Assembly (NCBI RefSeq): GCF_009687905.1
Contig: NZ_BLBG01000010.1
Coordinates: forward strand, 1 to 64,000
Direction of reading: 5' to 3'
Origin: Lacticaseibacillus zhaodongensis
GTDB taxonomy: Bacteria > Bacillota > Bacilli > Lactobacillales > Lactobacillaceae
DNA length: 64,000 nucleotides
A model generated the notes under the pieces. It did not search any database and was not told the DNA's origin. It saw only the letters and a list, made by a program, of their open reading frames with translations. This document shows, piece by piece, positions 25,822 through 34,621 of this stretch. The position numbers were made by a program, and so were the translations under genes. Position 1 is the first letter of the stretch, and every line of letters begins with the position of its first letter.

Positions 25822-26760
25822 ATGCTCAATTTAAGGACACAAATTGGTAACTACGAATTTACCAACCCACTGATGAACGCCAGCGGGGTGAACTGTTTTG
25901 ATAAGAAGGACCTGGACGAGCTCAGCAATAGTGTAGCCGGTTCCCTGATCACCAAGAGCGCGACCGTTAAGCCGCGCCAGGGGAATCCGGAACCACGCTA
26001 TGCTGATTTAACGCTCGGCAGCATTAATTCCATGGGTTTGCCGAACTTGGGCATTGATTACTACCTGGAATATGTCCACAACTATCAGCAGCAACACCCC
26101 ACTGACGCTATTTTTATGTCCATCGTTGGGACGACTTTTGAAGAAAACATCGCCGTGGCGCACAAAATTCAGGACAGCGACTTCAACGGTCTAACCGAAA
26201 TCAACCTGAGCTGCCCGAACGTTCCGGGGGAGCCGCAGACTGCTTACGACCCCAAGCAGACCGTCAAAATTCTGGACGCACTCTTTGCATTCTTCACCAA
26301 ACCGCTCGGGGTGAAATTGCCTCCGTTCTTCGACCTAGCGCAGTTCGATCAGATGGCCAAAATTTTGAACAAATACCCACTGACCTTCATTAACACCATG
26401 AACAGCCTGGGTAATGGATTGATGATCGACGCCAACACCGACACGGCCCTGGTCAAGCCCAAGGGTGGCTTTGGCGGTATCGGTGGTGCTTACGCCAAAC
26501 CGATCTCGCTGGCCAACGTGCGCGCGTTCCGGCAGCGGCTGCGGCCCGAGATCAACATCATCGGGACCGGTGGTGTGCGGACTGGCCGTGATGTTTACGA
26601 GCTGATCCTCTGCGGCGCCGACATGGTGCAGGTGGGCACTACGCTGCATAAGGAGGGTGTGGATGTCTTTGCCCGGCTGCTGGATGAGCTGAAGACGGAG
26701 CTGCGCGCGAAGGGGCACGAGCAGCTCAGCGATTTCCGCGGGCAGCTGCGGACTCTGTAA
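25822..26760 (+). CDS. pyrD: Dihydroorotate dehydrogenase class 1A (fumarate-dependent)
   Basis: 312 residues, the cytosolic homodimeric class. FMN/substrate segments [14 protein letters not shown] and [19 protein letters not shown], the NSMGLPNLG loop, and catalytic Cys131 in [13 protein letters not shown] identify class 1A, which uses fumarate as acceptor. Phosphate binding: [28 protein letters not shown]. It converts dihydroorotate to orotate in pyrimidine synthesis. It lies outside any pyr operon here, as often seen for class 1A. RBS AAAGGAGTGCAG. A convergent tetR gene ends 6 bp away. Confidence 0.95.
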   Translation: MLNLRTQIGNYEFTNPLMNASGVNCFDKKDLDELSNSVAGSLITKSATVKPRQGNPEPRYADLTLGSINSMGLPNLGIDYYLEYVHNYQQQHPTDAIFMSIVGTTFEENIAVAHKIQDSDFNGLTEINLSCPNVPGEPQTAYDPKQTVKILDALFAFFTKPLGVKLPPFFDLAQFDQMAKILNKYPLTFINTMNSLGNGLMIDANTDTALVKPKGGFGGIGGAYAKPISLANVRAFRQRLRPEINIIGTGGVRTGRDVYELILCGADMVQVGTTLHKEGVDVFARLLDELKTELRAKGHEQLSDFRGQLRTL

Positions 26761-26765
26761 ATGAT

Positions 26766-27359
26766 TTAGCGCTTGTGCTGGCCGTGATATGGAAATAGTT
26801 GCTCGAGTTCAATGCCCTGACTCGCTAGTGCGGCGCTGCTCATGGTGGTCACGGTTGCCGCCAGTAGTTCCGGAGTGACGCTCTGGTCCTGTGGTTCGCG
26901 CAGCCAGTTCATGACCACCCCGATGTGGGCGCTCACGACGTAGCTGCCAATTAGGTAGGCGCGCTGTTTAGGTAGACCCATCTGCTGCAAGGAATCGGTG
27001 TAGATGCCAATACCGATTTGGTACAGTTCGTAGTTGAACTGGGGCCAGATGGAACTATTATTGAACGTGCGGAAGTAGACGGCATTAGCGTTAATATAGC
27101 TAAAATAGTGCCGATAGAATTGCAGCGGCGAGGTGTCTTTGGCTTGAACAGCCATTGATAGGCCGTCCATGTAGTAGTTGAGCACCCAGGAATAGAACTC
27201 CTCCTTGGTTGCCCAATAACGGTAGAAGGTGGAGTGGCTGACTTGCGCCGCCGTTAATAGATCCGTGATGCGGACGTCCTCAATCGCGGTGTAACTCAAT
27301 AATTTTGCTAAGGCGGAGAGTAAGCGCTGCTTGCTCTGCGCTATTTTTGTCTTTTGCAT
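26766..27359 (-). CDS. TetR family regulator
   Basis: 197 residues from ATG 27359; the open frame reaches 27404 with TTG codons only. HTH at residues 15-58: LLSYTAIEDVRITDLLTAAQVSHSTFYRYWATKEEFYSWVL. The ligand domain follows (YRHYFSYINANAVYFRTFNN..). No RBS is obvious before ATG 27359, and a perfect 25-bp dyad sits directly upstream, so autoregulation is likely. It is divergent from an amidohydrolase gene, its probable target. Confidence 0.85.
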   Translation of the reverse strand: MQKTKIAQSKQRLLSALAKLLSYTAIEDVRITDLLTAAQVSHSTFYRYWATKEEFYSWVLNYYMDGLSMAVQAKDTSPLQFYRHYFSYINANAVYFRTFNNSSIWPQFNYELYQIGIGIYTDSLQQMGLPKQRAYLIGSYVVSAHIGVVMNWLREPQDQSVTPELLAATVTTMSSAALASQGIELEQLFPYHGQHKR

Positions 27360-27366
27360 GCGCTTT

Positions 27367-27391
27367 GGTACAGAATCCAAAATTCTGTACC
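27367..27391. promoter_or_regulatory. Perfect TetR-type operator
   Basis: Arms GGTACAGAAT and ATTCTGTACC (10 bp, no mismatch) flank a 5-bp centre. The site lies between the tetR start and the divergent amidohydrolase gene. The geometry fits a TetR dimer site. Confidence 0.75.
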
Positions 27392-27473
27392 TGTCGCCTC
27401 CCAACTTTTGCCCGTATAGTTGGTACCATCATAACAAATAACAACAACGCCAAAGAAAATAGAGGACAAATAC

Positions 27474-28421
27474 ATGCATAAAATCGACTTCCACACCCAC
27501 TATATTGCACCAACATACCGCCAGTACTTGGCAGACAAGTTCAACGGTCGCGGCGATGGTGTTGCCACCCCTGACTGGGACATCGAAACCCACCGCGCGA
27601 TGATGCAGGATTTGGACATTATTAAGTCCATCATCTCCGTATCCAGCCCGCACACCAGCGTTGGTACTGATACGACTGAAGCAAACCAGCAGCTAGTGCA
27701 GAGCATCAACCAGTACGCTTTTGAATGCGTGCAGAAGTATCCAGACGAGTTCGGCTTCATGGCCTCACTGCCACTACCAGATGCTCAGGCCAGTGCCCAG
27801 GCAGTTAAGGACATCCGCCGCGATTTCAACCCAACTGGTTTCACCCTGCCAACTAACGCGAATGGTGTCTACATCGGTGACAAGAGTCTCGACCCCGTGA
27901 TGGCCGCACTGGATGCTGACCACGCGATTGTCTCCATTCACCCCAACGAACCCCAGAAGCAGGACATCAAGGCCAACGAACACGTGAAGACGCCACTGGT
28001 TGAATTCTTCTTCGACACCACGCGGACGCTTGTTAACATGGCCCAGGCCAGCATCTTCTCCCGTTACCCGAACATTACCTGGATCATCCCGCACGCCGGC
28101 GCCTTGTTGCCAGTAATTGCCCAGCGGGTCGAAGCTGGTAGCAAGTTCCTCGCTGACGGCGGGGAGCCCGCCACCGATAGCCTCCTCGCAGCAATGCCGC
28201 ACCTGTACTACGATATGGCCGGCATGGTCTTGCCGTACCAATTGCCGCAGTTGCTGCAGATTGTTAACCCGGACCACTTCCTCTACGGTGCGGATTACCC
28301 ATACACGCCAGAGCCAGTGATCCAGAAGCTGGCCGACCAGCTCGAGACCACCGACGTTCTCACTGTTGACCAGAAGGAAGCCATGTTCCACGGCAACGCG
28401 GAAAAGCTGCTGGCAAAGTAA
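27474..28421 (+). CDS. Amidohydrolase-2 family metal-dependent hydrolase or decarboxylase
   Basis: 315 residues, a TIM-barrel ACMSD-like enzyme. The N-terminal IDFHTHYI gives the H-x-H metal pair; further ligand candidates are VSIHPNE, WIIPHAGA and LYGADYPYTPE. HGNAEKLL closes the protein, as in the 7310 enzyme, but the metal motif differs (HTH here, EEH there), so the two are different subfamilies. ACMSD-like members decarboxylate aromatic acids or hydrolyse lactones. The preceding AGAGGACAAATAC RBS, the divergent TetR and the operator suggest induction by its own substrate. Confidence 0.87.
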   Translation: MHKIDFHTHYIAPTYRQYLADKFNGRGDGVATPDWDIETHRAMMQDLDIIKSIISVSSPHTSVGTDTTEANQQLVQSINQYAFECVQKYPDEFGFMASLPLPDAQASAQAVKDIRRDFNPTGFTLPTNANGVYIGDKSLDPVMAALDADHAIVSIHPNEPQKQDIKANEHVKTPLVEFFFDTTRTLVNMAQASIFSRYPNITWIIPHAGALLPVIAQRVEAGSKFLADGGEPATDSLLAAMPHLYYDMAGMVLPYQLPQLLQIVNPDHFLYGADYPYTPEPVIQKLADQLETTDVLTVDQKEAMFHGNAEKLLAK

Positions 28422-28437
28422 AGTTAATAGATACTGC

Positions 28438-28470
28438 GGAAGTCATCACAAAATGTTGTGGTGGCTTTTT
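28438..28470 (+). terminator. Terminator of amidohydrolase gene
   Basis: AGTCATCACAA and TTGTGGTGGCT pair, followed by TTTTTGG. Confidence 0.75.
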
Positions 28471-28662
28471 GGGTGGGTCTGAGCGCCCACCGCTCTACAT
28501 AAGCTTTCTGCGATTTCATTCACCTAGTGTAATCAACAAATCCACGCAGCTTTGCCTAAAACGATACCTATGTTATGAAGTGCCCCTCCAAGGCTCATTG
28601 CCTCTCCACTGGCACTCGATTATGAATAAACTAGTCGCTGAACTATAGCTTGAGAAAAGATG

Positions 28663-28687
28663 TACAATGTGGTTGTAACCGTTTACA
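28663..28687 (+). promoter_or_regulatory. cre site just downstream of a -10 box
   Basis: TGTAACCGTTTACA (28674-28687) fits TGNAANCGNTNNCA at every fixed position and is nearly palindromic. It starts 6 bp after TACAAT (28663-28668), over the expected start of transcription, which is a repressing position for CcpA. Confidence 0.6.
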
Positions 28688-28704
28688 AGAAGGGGAGAAT
28701 AAAT

Positions 28705-29052
28705 ATGGAGGATGTAAATACCCGCACTGCTGCAAAGCTTGATGAACTGTCAAAGCAAAAGGTATATTTTGTCGATTATATGGGCGCATTGGTCGCGGGA
28801 TTCGACCGGACGGGTTTCGGCCTTGCGCCAACCTTTAGTACATTTACTGAGAAGCCCCAGATAGAAGCGGATTTTGCTGCAATTCAGAAACGCTTTCCTG
28901 ATTTGGATTGGGAAATGCTCACAATGGCGCAATTACAAAAACAGTTTCCAGCTGGTAGCAAACCGTTGATTGTGGTCGGCAGTTTGGGTAAGGGTGCCTT
29001 TAAAGTCATTAAGTCGCGATATCCTGAAGCTAAAGTGCTGCAGTGGTATTAA
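28705..29052 (+). CDS. Uncharacterised small protein under a cre site
   Basis: 115 residues from ATG 28705 (GAAGGGGAGAATAAAT RBS). MEDVNTRTAAKLDELSKQKV.., then GFDRTGFGLAPTFSTFTEKP, RFPDLDWEMLTMAQLQKQFP and a C-terminal PLIVVGSLGKGAFKVIKSRYPEAKVLQWY. No family recognised. The base composition is lower in GC than its neighbours. There is no membrane helix. It is a single-gene transcript with its own terminator, probably subject to carbon catabolite repression. Confidence 0.65.
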   Translation: MEDVNTRTAAKLDELSKQKVYFVDYMGALVAGFDRTGFGLAPTFSTFTEKPQIEADFAAIQKRFPDLDWEMLTMAQLQKQFPAGSKPLIVVGSLGKGAFKVIKSRYPEAKVLQWY

Positions 29053-29104
29053 CGAATCTCAACACTGTCCGTTTGGCTGTTCATAAACACTGACATTAAC
29101 TGTA

Positions 29105-29140
29105 TTGGGTTCCTCGGGTGACTCGGGGAACTTTTTTATT
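29105..29140 (+). terminator. Terminator
   Basis: GGTTCCTCG and CGGGGAAC form the stem, followed by TTTTTTATT. Confidence 0.85.
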
Positions 29141-29278
29141 AGTATCCATTAACCAATGTGGGATTTGGTCTGCCCAATTAGTTAATGATCCGGGCATAAT
29201 TGCCACTGATAATTGGTGGTGTGGGTGGTTGCCGCTTAGTAAAATGAACTTGTTTCTAACGGATAAGGAGGCTGGATA

Positions 29279-29731
29279 ATGAATTTAGGGCAAAACTTAG
29301 CTGCAGCGCGGCGCAAGGCGGGGCTATCACAAGAGACGGTTGCGGCTGATCTGGGTGTGAGTCGGCAGACGATTTCTAAGTGGGAGACGGGTGAGACCTT
29401 ACCGGATATTTACCAGTCGAAGAAGTTGGCCAGCTTGTATGAGCTCACTTTAGACAAGCTGGTCAGCTTTGACGGAGACATCGACAAAATCGAGCACGCC
29501 ATCATGCACACTCCCCAAGCGGTCGAGCAGAAGATTGATTGGACCGCAATGTGGGCAAAAAAGTACCCCGTGCTGACGAGTTATTCGCAGCGGGTGACCG
29601 TTGAAAAATATGCTAGTGAGTTGCGCCAGCAGATTGCCGAACTGCAGCGCGACTACGGCTATAGCCGCCAAGATGCGTTTCTGGTGCTTAAGGATATTCT
29701 GGCGAAGCAGCTGAAGCAGCTGAAGCAGTGA
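29279..29731 (+). CDS. XRE-family HTH regulator
   Basis: 150 residues. N-terminal Cro/CI-type HTH: LGQNLAAARRKAGLSQETVAADLGVSRQTISKWETGETLPDIYQSKKLASLYELTLDKLV. The C-terminal 80 residues are helical and charged, probably for dimerisation, ending in LKQLKQLKQ repeats (CAGCTGAAG). RBS AAGGAGGCTGGATA precedes ATG 29279. No cognate gene is adjacent; a terminator follows at once. Confidence 0.87.
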   Translation: MNLGQNLAAARRKAGLSQETVAADLGVSRQTISKWETGETLPDIYQSKKLASLYELTLDKLVSFDGDIDKIEHAIMHTPQAVEQKIDWTAMWAKKYPVLTSYSQRVTVEKYASELRQQIAELQRDYGYSRQDAFLVLKDILAKQLKQLKQ

Positions 29732-29761
29732 AACACACGTGTGCGTATGATTGTGATCCAT

Positions 29762-29795
29762 TAGAGAGCCCCGTTTTCTGAGGTTCTTTTTTAAT
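29762..29795 (+). terminator. Terminator of XRE gene
   Basis: AGAGCC and GGTTCT with surrounding pairs form a stem, followed by TTTTTTAATT. Confidence 0.7.
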
Positions 29796-29869
29796 TGTTC
29801 AAAATCTGTATGGTCAACATATTGTCGTTGAGTAAACTTTTTGTTATCTAGCCGATAAAACGAGTGTAG

Positions 29870-30094
29870 CCGGGAGGGGTGCCGCTGCGTAACGGAGTAT
29901 ATGCCGCGTAAAGCCCAAACTGTTGTTAAGCAGTGGGCTTCTGCTTAACAACAGGGGGTGAAAATGAGACCGCGTTGAGCGCAGCGATGCGGGCTCATTT
30001 TTAAGCGGAAGACTCGCGTAGCTAGTCTGTAGCTGGCCCCGGGCTGTTCCACGCGAAAGCATATACGCAGTGGAGCAGCGGCACTCCTCCCCGC
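29870..30094 (+). repeat. Family B structured repeat, copy B1
   Basis: About 225 bp. Basal arms: GGGAGGGGTGCCGCTGC (from 29872) with its near-complement ending at 30093; then GTATATGC (29897-29904) with GCATATAC (30059-30066). Variable hairpin 1: TGTTGTTAAGCAG (29921-29933), 7-nt loop TGGGCTT, perfect complement. Conserved cores: GAGACCGCG, GCGGGCTC and GGAAGACT. This is the most divergent copy; hairpin 2 has a 5-nt loop. The hairpin 1 loop is also complementary to AAGCCCA (29911-29917). Confidence 0.8.
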
Positions 30095-30204
30095 GGTAGC
30101 TTTGAATCACACAAAAATAGCGCCGACATGATATGCGCGACGCTCATTTGCCTGCAGATTGTGCAGATATATTGCGTGTGGTACGTACTGCTTAACGGTC
30201 CCGT

Positions 30205-30334
30205 TCCGCTTCATAGTCGAGCTCCACGGGACTGAAGCTTCCGCTTAACACACTCAAGCCCAAATGCTTAAAACCAAGCATTTAGTCTTGAGTACGTTAA
30301 TGCTCAGCTTCAAACCGTCCCGTTCCGCTCTGTT
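30205..30334 (-). repeat. Family A palindromic repeat, copy A2
   Basis: On the minus strand it begins ACAGAGCGGAACGGGACGG. Arms CGGGAC/GTCCCG, GAAGCT/AGCTTC and ACTCAAG/CTTGAGT have changed on both sides relative to A1, keeping complementarity. It abuts the manA stop codon and may act as its 3' structure. Confidence 0.85.
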
Positions 30335-31298
30335 ACACATTAATAATTCGCTTCTCGCTGCTGATCATCAGCGTGAAGTTCCCACGCAGCTCCAGCCGGC
30401 TAACGGTTGCCGGGATGATGAAGTTGTCCGCAAAGCGCACCGTGTGGCCGTTCACGCGGCCGGTACCCTTGACGACGGTGCAGAGCCAGTAGGACTGTTT
30501 GCGCATGCGGGCGTGGCCGTGGACGGTCATGGAGCTCAGGTAGAACTCGCTGCTGCCGATGTACTCGTGGGCGGTGAAGGAATCCTTCTTCAGGATGTCG
30601 CTGCCGTCTGGGTGGACGTAGCGCAGTGTTGTGTTGTACTCTTCGGGGGCGCTGTTGATGCTATCAACCGCGTCACGAATGGCGGTCGGCCGCTTGCTGC
30701 CGTCGACCTCGCTGCGGCCGTAGTCATAGATGCGGTAGCTGTGGTCGCTGACTTGCTGGATCTGGTAGGCGATGTTGCCCGCACCGAGACCGTGAATGGT
30801 GCCGTCGGGGATGTAGATGGCGTCTCCCGTGTGGACGGGGATCTCCCGGAAGAGCCCGGCAAAATCTTCTTTGGTGATCCGGTCCGTCGTGGTCTTCACG
30901 TCGGAATTGCTGCCATAGATGAGTTTGCCATCTTCAGGGGCCTGCAGGATTACCCACGCCTCACTTTTGCCGTGTGGGAAGCCCTTTGCCTGGGCCACCG
31001 CGTCGGTAGGGTGGACCTGGACGCTGCGCTGTTCAGCGGGCGCGACTAGCGACACGACGAAGGGGAAGTGCTCGTACTTGCTCCGGAACAGTTCGGGCGC
31101 CATGTCCCAGATTTTGGCGAGGGTTTGGCCCCGGTAGTCACCGTTTTGGCAGACATTGGTGAAGTCCTTGTGCGCGGAAAAGACCCACGCCTGCCCGGTC
31201 TGGGCGGGGACGTTGTAGCCAAAATAATTGTGCATGATCGGGCCGCCCCAGATTGCGTGGCGGGGAATGATGCGGAAAAACATTAATTCAGTATGCAT
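30333..31298 (-). CDS. manA: Mannose-6-phosphate isomerase, class I
   Basis: 321 residues. It interconverts mannose 6-phosphate and fructose 6-phosphate with one zinc. Visible: VQVHPTDAVA (Q-x-H metal ligands), KSEAWVIL (usual GKTExWYI, Glu ligand), GDAIYIPDGTIHGLGAGNIAYQIQQVSDHSYRIYDYGR (family signature with the last His). The length matches the short Firmicutes enzymes. Upstream on the minus strand TATAAT (31368-31363) is followed by the cre-like dyad TGAAAGCGTTTCA (31357-31345), one base shorter than a consensus cre, suggesting CcpA control. RBS AAATGAGGTGACCAC. Confidence 0.92.
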   Translation of the reverse strand: MHTELMFFRIIPRHAIWGGPIMHNYFGYNVPAQTGQAWVFSAHKDFTNVCQNGDYRGQTLAKIWDMAPELFRSKYEHFPFVVSLVAPAEQRSVQVHPTDAVAQAKGFPHGKSEAWVILQAPEDGKLIYGSNSDVKTTTDRITKEDFAGLFREIPVHTGDAIYIPDGTIHGLGAGNIAYQIQQVSDHSYRIYDYGRSEVDGSKRPTAIRDAVDSINSAPEEYNTTLRYVHPDGSDILKKDSFTAHEYIGSSEFYLSSMTVHGHARMRKQSYWLCTVVKGTGRVNGHTVRFADNFIIPATVSRLELRGNFTLMISSEKRIINV

Positions 31299-31606
31299 GT
31301 GGTCACCTCATTTTTCATGTTCCTAAGTGACGGTGAACGAATGGTGAAACGCTTTCATATCTATTATACGACACCACAGCGCTTGGTAAAGGTGGTTAGG
31401 CTTACGAAAAGGTAATGTTCGCGATAACTTGCTAGTATTGGGGCGCTTTTCTTAAATTTTGCGCCGCTTAGCGTGTGCGGTGGCCAGCAAGCAAGCTGAC
31501 AATCTGGATTCACGCGAATTGATTTGCCGCTTGAACGATACAGGAGGCCGATTGCGGGTTAAAATGTGGGGTAACACTTAACGGATTTTGGATACGGAGG
31601 AACATA
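31299..31606. promoter_or_regulatory. Divergent intergenic region manA / antiporter
   Basis: The left part carries the manA promoter and cre-like dyad (31345-31368, minus). The right half carries the RBS CGGAGGAACATA for the antiporter gene. I see no clear promoter for the latter. Confidence 0.45.
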
Positions 31607-33439
31607 ATGGCACAATTTTCCTTGCTCATCGTCTTGGTCGCTGCGCTCGTCACACCGCTCGTGATGGCCCGCTTCAAAATTAGCTTCATTCCCACTGCGG
31701 TCGCCGAGATTATTGTCGGCGTCATCATCGGTACGACCGGCTTCAATTTGGTGCGGACCACGCCGGACCTGACTTTCCTGTCGAGTCTGGGCGTGATCAT
31801 CCTGATTTTCCTGTCCGGGATGGAAATCGATTTTGACCTCTTTAGCAAAAAGCCGGCTGGCAATAAGAAGGCGAGTGGGCCGAACCCAACGACCTTGGCG
31901 GCTACGGCGTTTGCGGGGGTGCTGATTGTGGCCTTGATCCTAGCGCTGCTCCTCAAGTTTACGGGGCTGTTCAGCGACGTGCTGCTGGCGACGATTTTGT
32001 TCAGCACCATCGCTCTGGGAATCGTGATTGCTGCGCTCAAGGAAAAAGAACTGCTCAGCAAGCCGTTTGGGCAGACGGTGCTGCTGACGGCGGTGCTGGG
32101 TGAAGTCGTGCCGATGCTGGCGCTGACCGTTTACTCGTCGATTAACGGGGGTCACGCGGGGCGCATCTGGTTTATCTTGATTATCTTTGTGGTCGCAATT
32201 GTTTTGCTGCGGCGCTTCAAAAGTATTTACCGCTTTTTTGCAAACGTTGATAAATCAACCACACAGCTGGATATTCGGCTGGCCTTTTTCCTGATTTTCG
32301 TGCTGGTGACTGTGGCCGAGCAGGTGGGGGCCGAGAATATCCTCGGGGCCTTCCTTGCCGGCATGGTTATGAAATTGCTCAACCCGAGTGAGCTAACGCG
32401 GGACAAGTTGACATCGATTGGTTACGGCTTCTTCATCCCGATTTTCTTCATCACGACCGGGGCCAAGCTGGACTTGCGCAGCATGATGACCAGTCCCAGC
32501 ACGTTGATCCTCATCCCGCTGTTCTTCGCTTGTTTCCTCATCGCCAAAATGGTGCCCTTTTTCGTGTTCCGGCGGCGCTTCACGCGGGGGAACGCGCTTG
32601 CGGGGGCATCGCTCAGTGCCACGACCATCACGTTGGTGCTGCCGACCCTGCAGGTGGCGCGCAACTTGCACGCGATCACGGACCAGCAGTCTGGTGCCTT
32701 CACCCTGGCGGCGGTTCTGACCTGCATCGTCGCACCAATCATCTTCAACCGCTTCTACAAGCCGGAACCAGAGGACTTGCGGAAGACGCAAGTTCAGTTC
32801 GTGGGCACCAACCTGCTCACGATTCCAGTAGCGCAAAAGCTGCCCGCAACGCTCTACGACATTCACATGGTTACTGACTCCGAGAAGAATTACCGGACGT
32901 ACAACAGCCAAGCGGCCGACGTGCGGCTGGTGCAGGACATGAGCGCGGAGACCTTGGCCGCAGCGGGCGTGTTCGACACGGACTTGCTGGTGCTCGGTTA
33001 CCGGCAGAGTGATATCAACTATGACCTGGCCGTTGCGGCGGTGTCCCGGCACGTGCCGCGGATCATCGCACGCTTTGATACCGAGATCCAGTCTGAGCGC
33101 CTGGATGAGCTGGAGCAAGCGGGCGTGGAGATTTTCAACAGCTTCAACGTCAACATTTCGCTGTTGCGGGGGCTGATTGAGACACCATCAACACTCAAAC
33201 TGCTCACGGATACCGAGGCCGGTATTTATGAAGCGGAAGTTCGCAACCGCCGTTACACCGGGATCGCGTTGTCCAGCCTGCCGAACATTGCTGGGGTAAC
33301 CATCAGTCGTATTTACCGCAACAAACACTTCGTGGCGCCGCATGGGGATACCCTGATCGAACCGGGCGACCACCTCATCTATACCGGAGACAAGACCGCT
33401 GCCCGGCAGCTGCAGCAGGAACTGACTAAGGAAAATTAA
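31607..33439 (+). CDS. CPA2-type cation:proton antiporter with RCK domains
   Basis: 610 residues. About 12 helices in the first 385 residues with the CPA2/KefB look (LIVLVAALVTPLVMARFKISFIPTAVAEIIVGVIIG, FLSGMEIDFDLF, AENILGAFLAGMVMKLL). Then a TrkA-N/RCK-like domain (about 395-510: QFVGTNLLTIPVAQKLPATLYDIHMVTDSEK..) and a TrkA-C domain at the end (GVTISRIYRNKHFVAPHGDTLIEPGDHLIYTGDKTAARQL). It should exchange K+ or Na+ for H+, gated by a nucleotide or second messenger bound to the RCK part. Given the GGDEF proteins, c-di-nucleotide gating is conceivable but untested. Confidence 0.9.
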   Translation: MAQFSLLIVLVAALVTPLVMARFKISFIPTAVAEIIVGVIIGTTGFNLVRTTPDLTFLSSLGVIILIFLSGMEIDFDLFSKKPAGNKKASGPNPTTLAATAFAGVLIVALILALLLKFTGLFSDVLLATILFSTIALGIVIAALKEKELLSKPFGQTVLLTAVLGEVVPMLALTVYSSINGGHAGRIWFILIIFVVAIVLLRRFKSIYRFFANVDKSTTQLDIRLAFFLIFVLVTVAEQVGAENILGAFLAGMVMKLLNPSELTRDKLTSIGYGFFIPIFFITTGAKLDLRSMMTSPSTLILIPLFFACFLIAKMVPFFVFRRRFTRGNALAGASLSATTITLVLPTLQVARNLHAITDQQSGAFTLAAVLTCIVAPIIFNRFYKPEPEDLRKTQVQFVGTNLLTIPVAQKLPATLYDIHMVTDSEKNYRTYNSQAADVRLVQDMSAETLAAAGVFDTDLLVLGYRQSDINYDLAVAAVSRHVPRIIARFDTEIQSERLDELEQAGVEIFNSFNVNISLLRGLIETPSTLKLLTDTEAGIYEAEVRNRRYTGIALSSLPNIAGVTISRIYRNKHFVAPHGDTLIEPGDHLIYTGDKTAARQLQQELTKEN

Positions 33440-33452
33440 TTAATGTTTCTAC

Positions 33453-33486
33453 AGGCACCCCGTCATTGGTGAATGGCGGGGTGCTT
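33453..33486 (+). terminator. Terminator of antiporter gene
   Basis: GCACCCCG..CATT pairs with AATG.CGGGGTGC, followed by TTTG. Confidence 0.75.
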
Positions 33487-33554
33487 TGTGTACTGGCAGG
33501 AAAATTAACTAAAATTTCCGGACAAAAGTGCTAGTCAAGCGTGCGCTAGCTTGG

Positions 33555-33601
33555 TATGATAGCGGTAACATTTAGTAAAACTAGTGATTATATTTACTAA
33601 A
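33555..33601 (+). promoter_or_regulatory. gal operon promoter -10 and GalR-like operator
   Basis: An extended -10, TGGTATGAT, ends at 33560. TTTAGTAAA (33571-33579) and TTTACTAAA (33593-33601) are 9-bp inverted arms 13 bp apart, just downstream of the expected start site and before the galR RBS. This is a likely autoregulatory operator for GalR. Confidence 0.6.
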
Positions 33602-33614
33602 AGGGGGCCAATTG

Positions 33615-34607
33615 ATGGCAACGATTAAGGATATTGCTGCGGCCGCTGGTGTGTCCAGTGCCACCGTGTCGCGGGTGCTGAATGCCGATAGTAGCCTGCA
33701 GGTGGGCAAGGACACCCGGCAGCGGATTTTTGCCGCCGCGGAGCAGCTGAATTACAAAAAGCGCAAGTCCGCGGCCACGACCAAGCGCGGGCGCGTCAGC
33801 GTGTTGCAATGGTATTCGGCGGCCGGGGAGATGAGCGACCTGTATTACCGGACCATCCGTTTCGGGGTGGAGACGGCACTAACCGCGCAGGGCTTTGCGG
33901 TCGAGCGGAACTTTGCCGCCGCGGACCTGCCGGATAAACGGGGGCTGAGTGGCATCATCGCGATTGGCAAGTACAGTGCCGCGCAGCTCCGCAAGCTGGC
34001 CGGTCTGAGCAAACCGCTGGTGGTGGTCGATCAGGACACGCTGGATCTGGGTATTTCCTGTGTCACCACTGATTTTCAGCACGCGGTGGCGACCATCATC
34101 GAGCACTTCTTGGCGGGTGGTTACCAGCAGATTGGCATGATTGCTGGCGCGGAGGAGACGCGGGACGGGCAGCCGCTGGTCGACGAACGGGCGCGGGTGT
34201 TCCGCGAGTACATGCGCACTCGGGACCGCTTGGACGAGCGGCTGATCTTCACCGGCCCCTTCACGATTGAGAGCGGCTACCAGCTGATGCAGCAGGCAAT
34301 CACCAAATTGGGGACCAAGTTGCCGCACGCATTCTTCGCCGCCAACGATTCACTCGCCATCGGGGCAATCAAGGCGCTGCAGGAAAGCGGTCGCCAGGTG
34401 CCGGCAGATGTTGCCGTCATTGGCTTCAATGATATTGCGGTCAGCCGCTACATGAGCCCCAGCCTGAGTACGGTCCACGTCGCGACTGAGGAAATGGGGA
34501 TGTCAGCGGTGGACCTGTTGCAGCACATCCAAAAGGGTGGTTTGCAGACGCCAGTGAACGTCACCGTTGCTAGTGAGTTGATTTTGCGGGAAAGTTCCCG
34601 CCGTTAA
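33615..34607 (+). CDS. galR: LacI-family regulator of galactose genes (GalR)
   Basis: 330 residues from ATG 33615 (AAAAGGGGG RBS). N-terminal LacI HTH: ATIKDIAAAAGVSSATVSRVLNADSSLQVGKDTRQRIFAAAEQLNYKKR. Then a periplasmic-binding-protein-like sensor domain (ISCVTTDFQHAVATIIEHFLAGGYQQIGMIAG; AFFAANDSLAIGAIKALQESGRQVPADVAVIGFNDIAVSRYMSPSLSTV). It heads an operon with galK and galT and lies behind a matching dyad, so it is probably the galactose-responsive repressor and autoregulator. Confidence 0.88.
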   Translation: MATIKDIAAAAGVSSATVSRVLNADSSLQVGKDTRQRIFAAAEQLNYKKRKSAATTKRGRVSVLQWYSAAGEMSDLYYRTIRFGVETALTAQGFAVERNFAAADLPDKRGLSGIIAIGKYSAAQLRKLAGLSKPLVVVDQDTLDLGISCVTTDFQHAVATIIEHFLAGGYQQIGMIAGAEETRDGQPLVDERARVFREYMRTRDRLDERLIFTGPFTIESGYQLMQQAITKLGTKLPHAFFAANDSLAIGAIKALQESGRQVPADVAVIGFNDIAVSRYMSPSLSTVHVATEEMGMSAVDLLQHIQKGGLQTPVNVTVASELILRESSRR

Positions 34608-34621
34608 CAGGAGGAATAATT

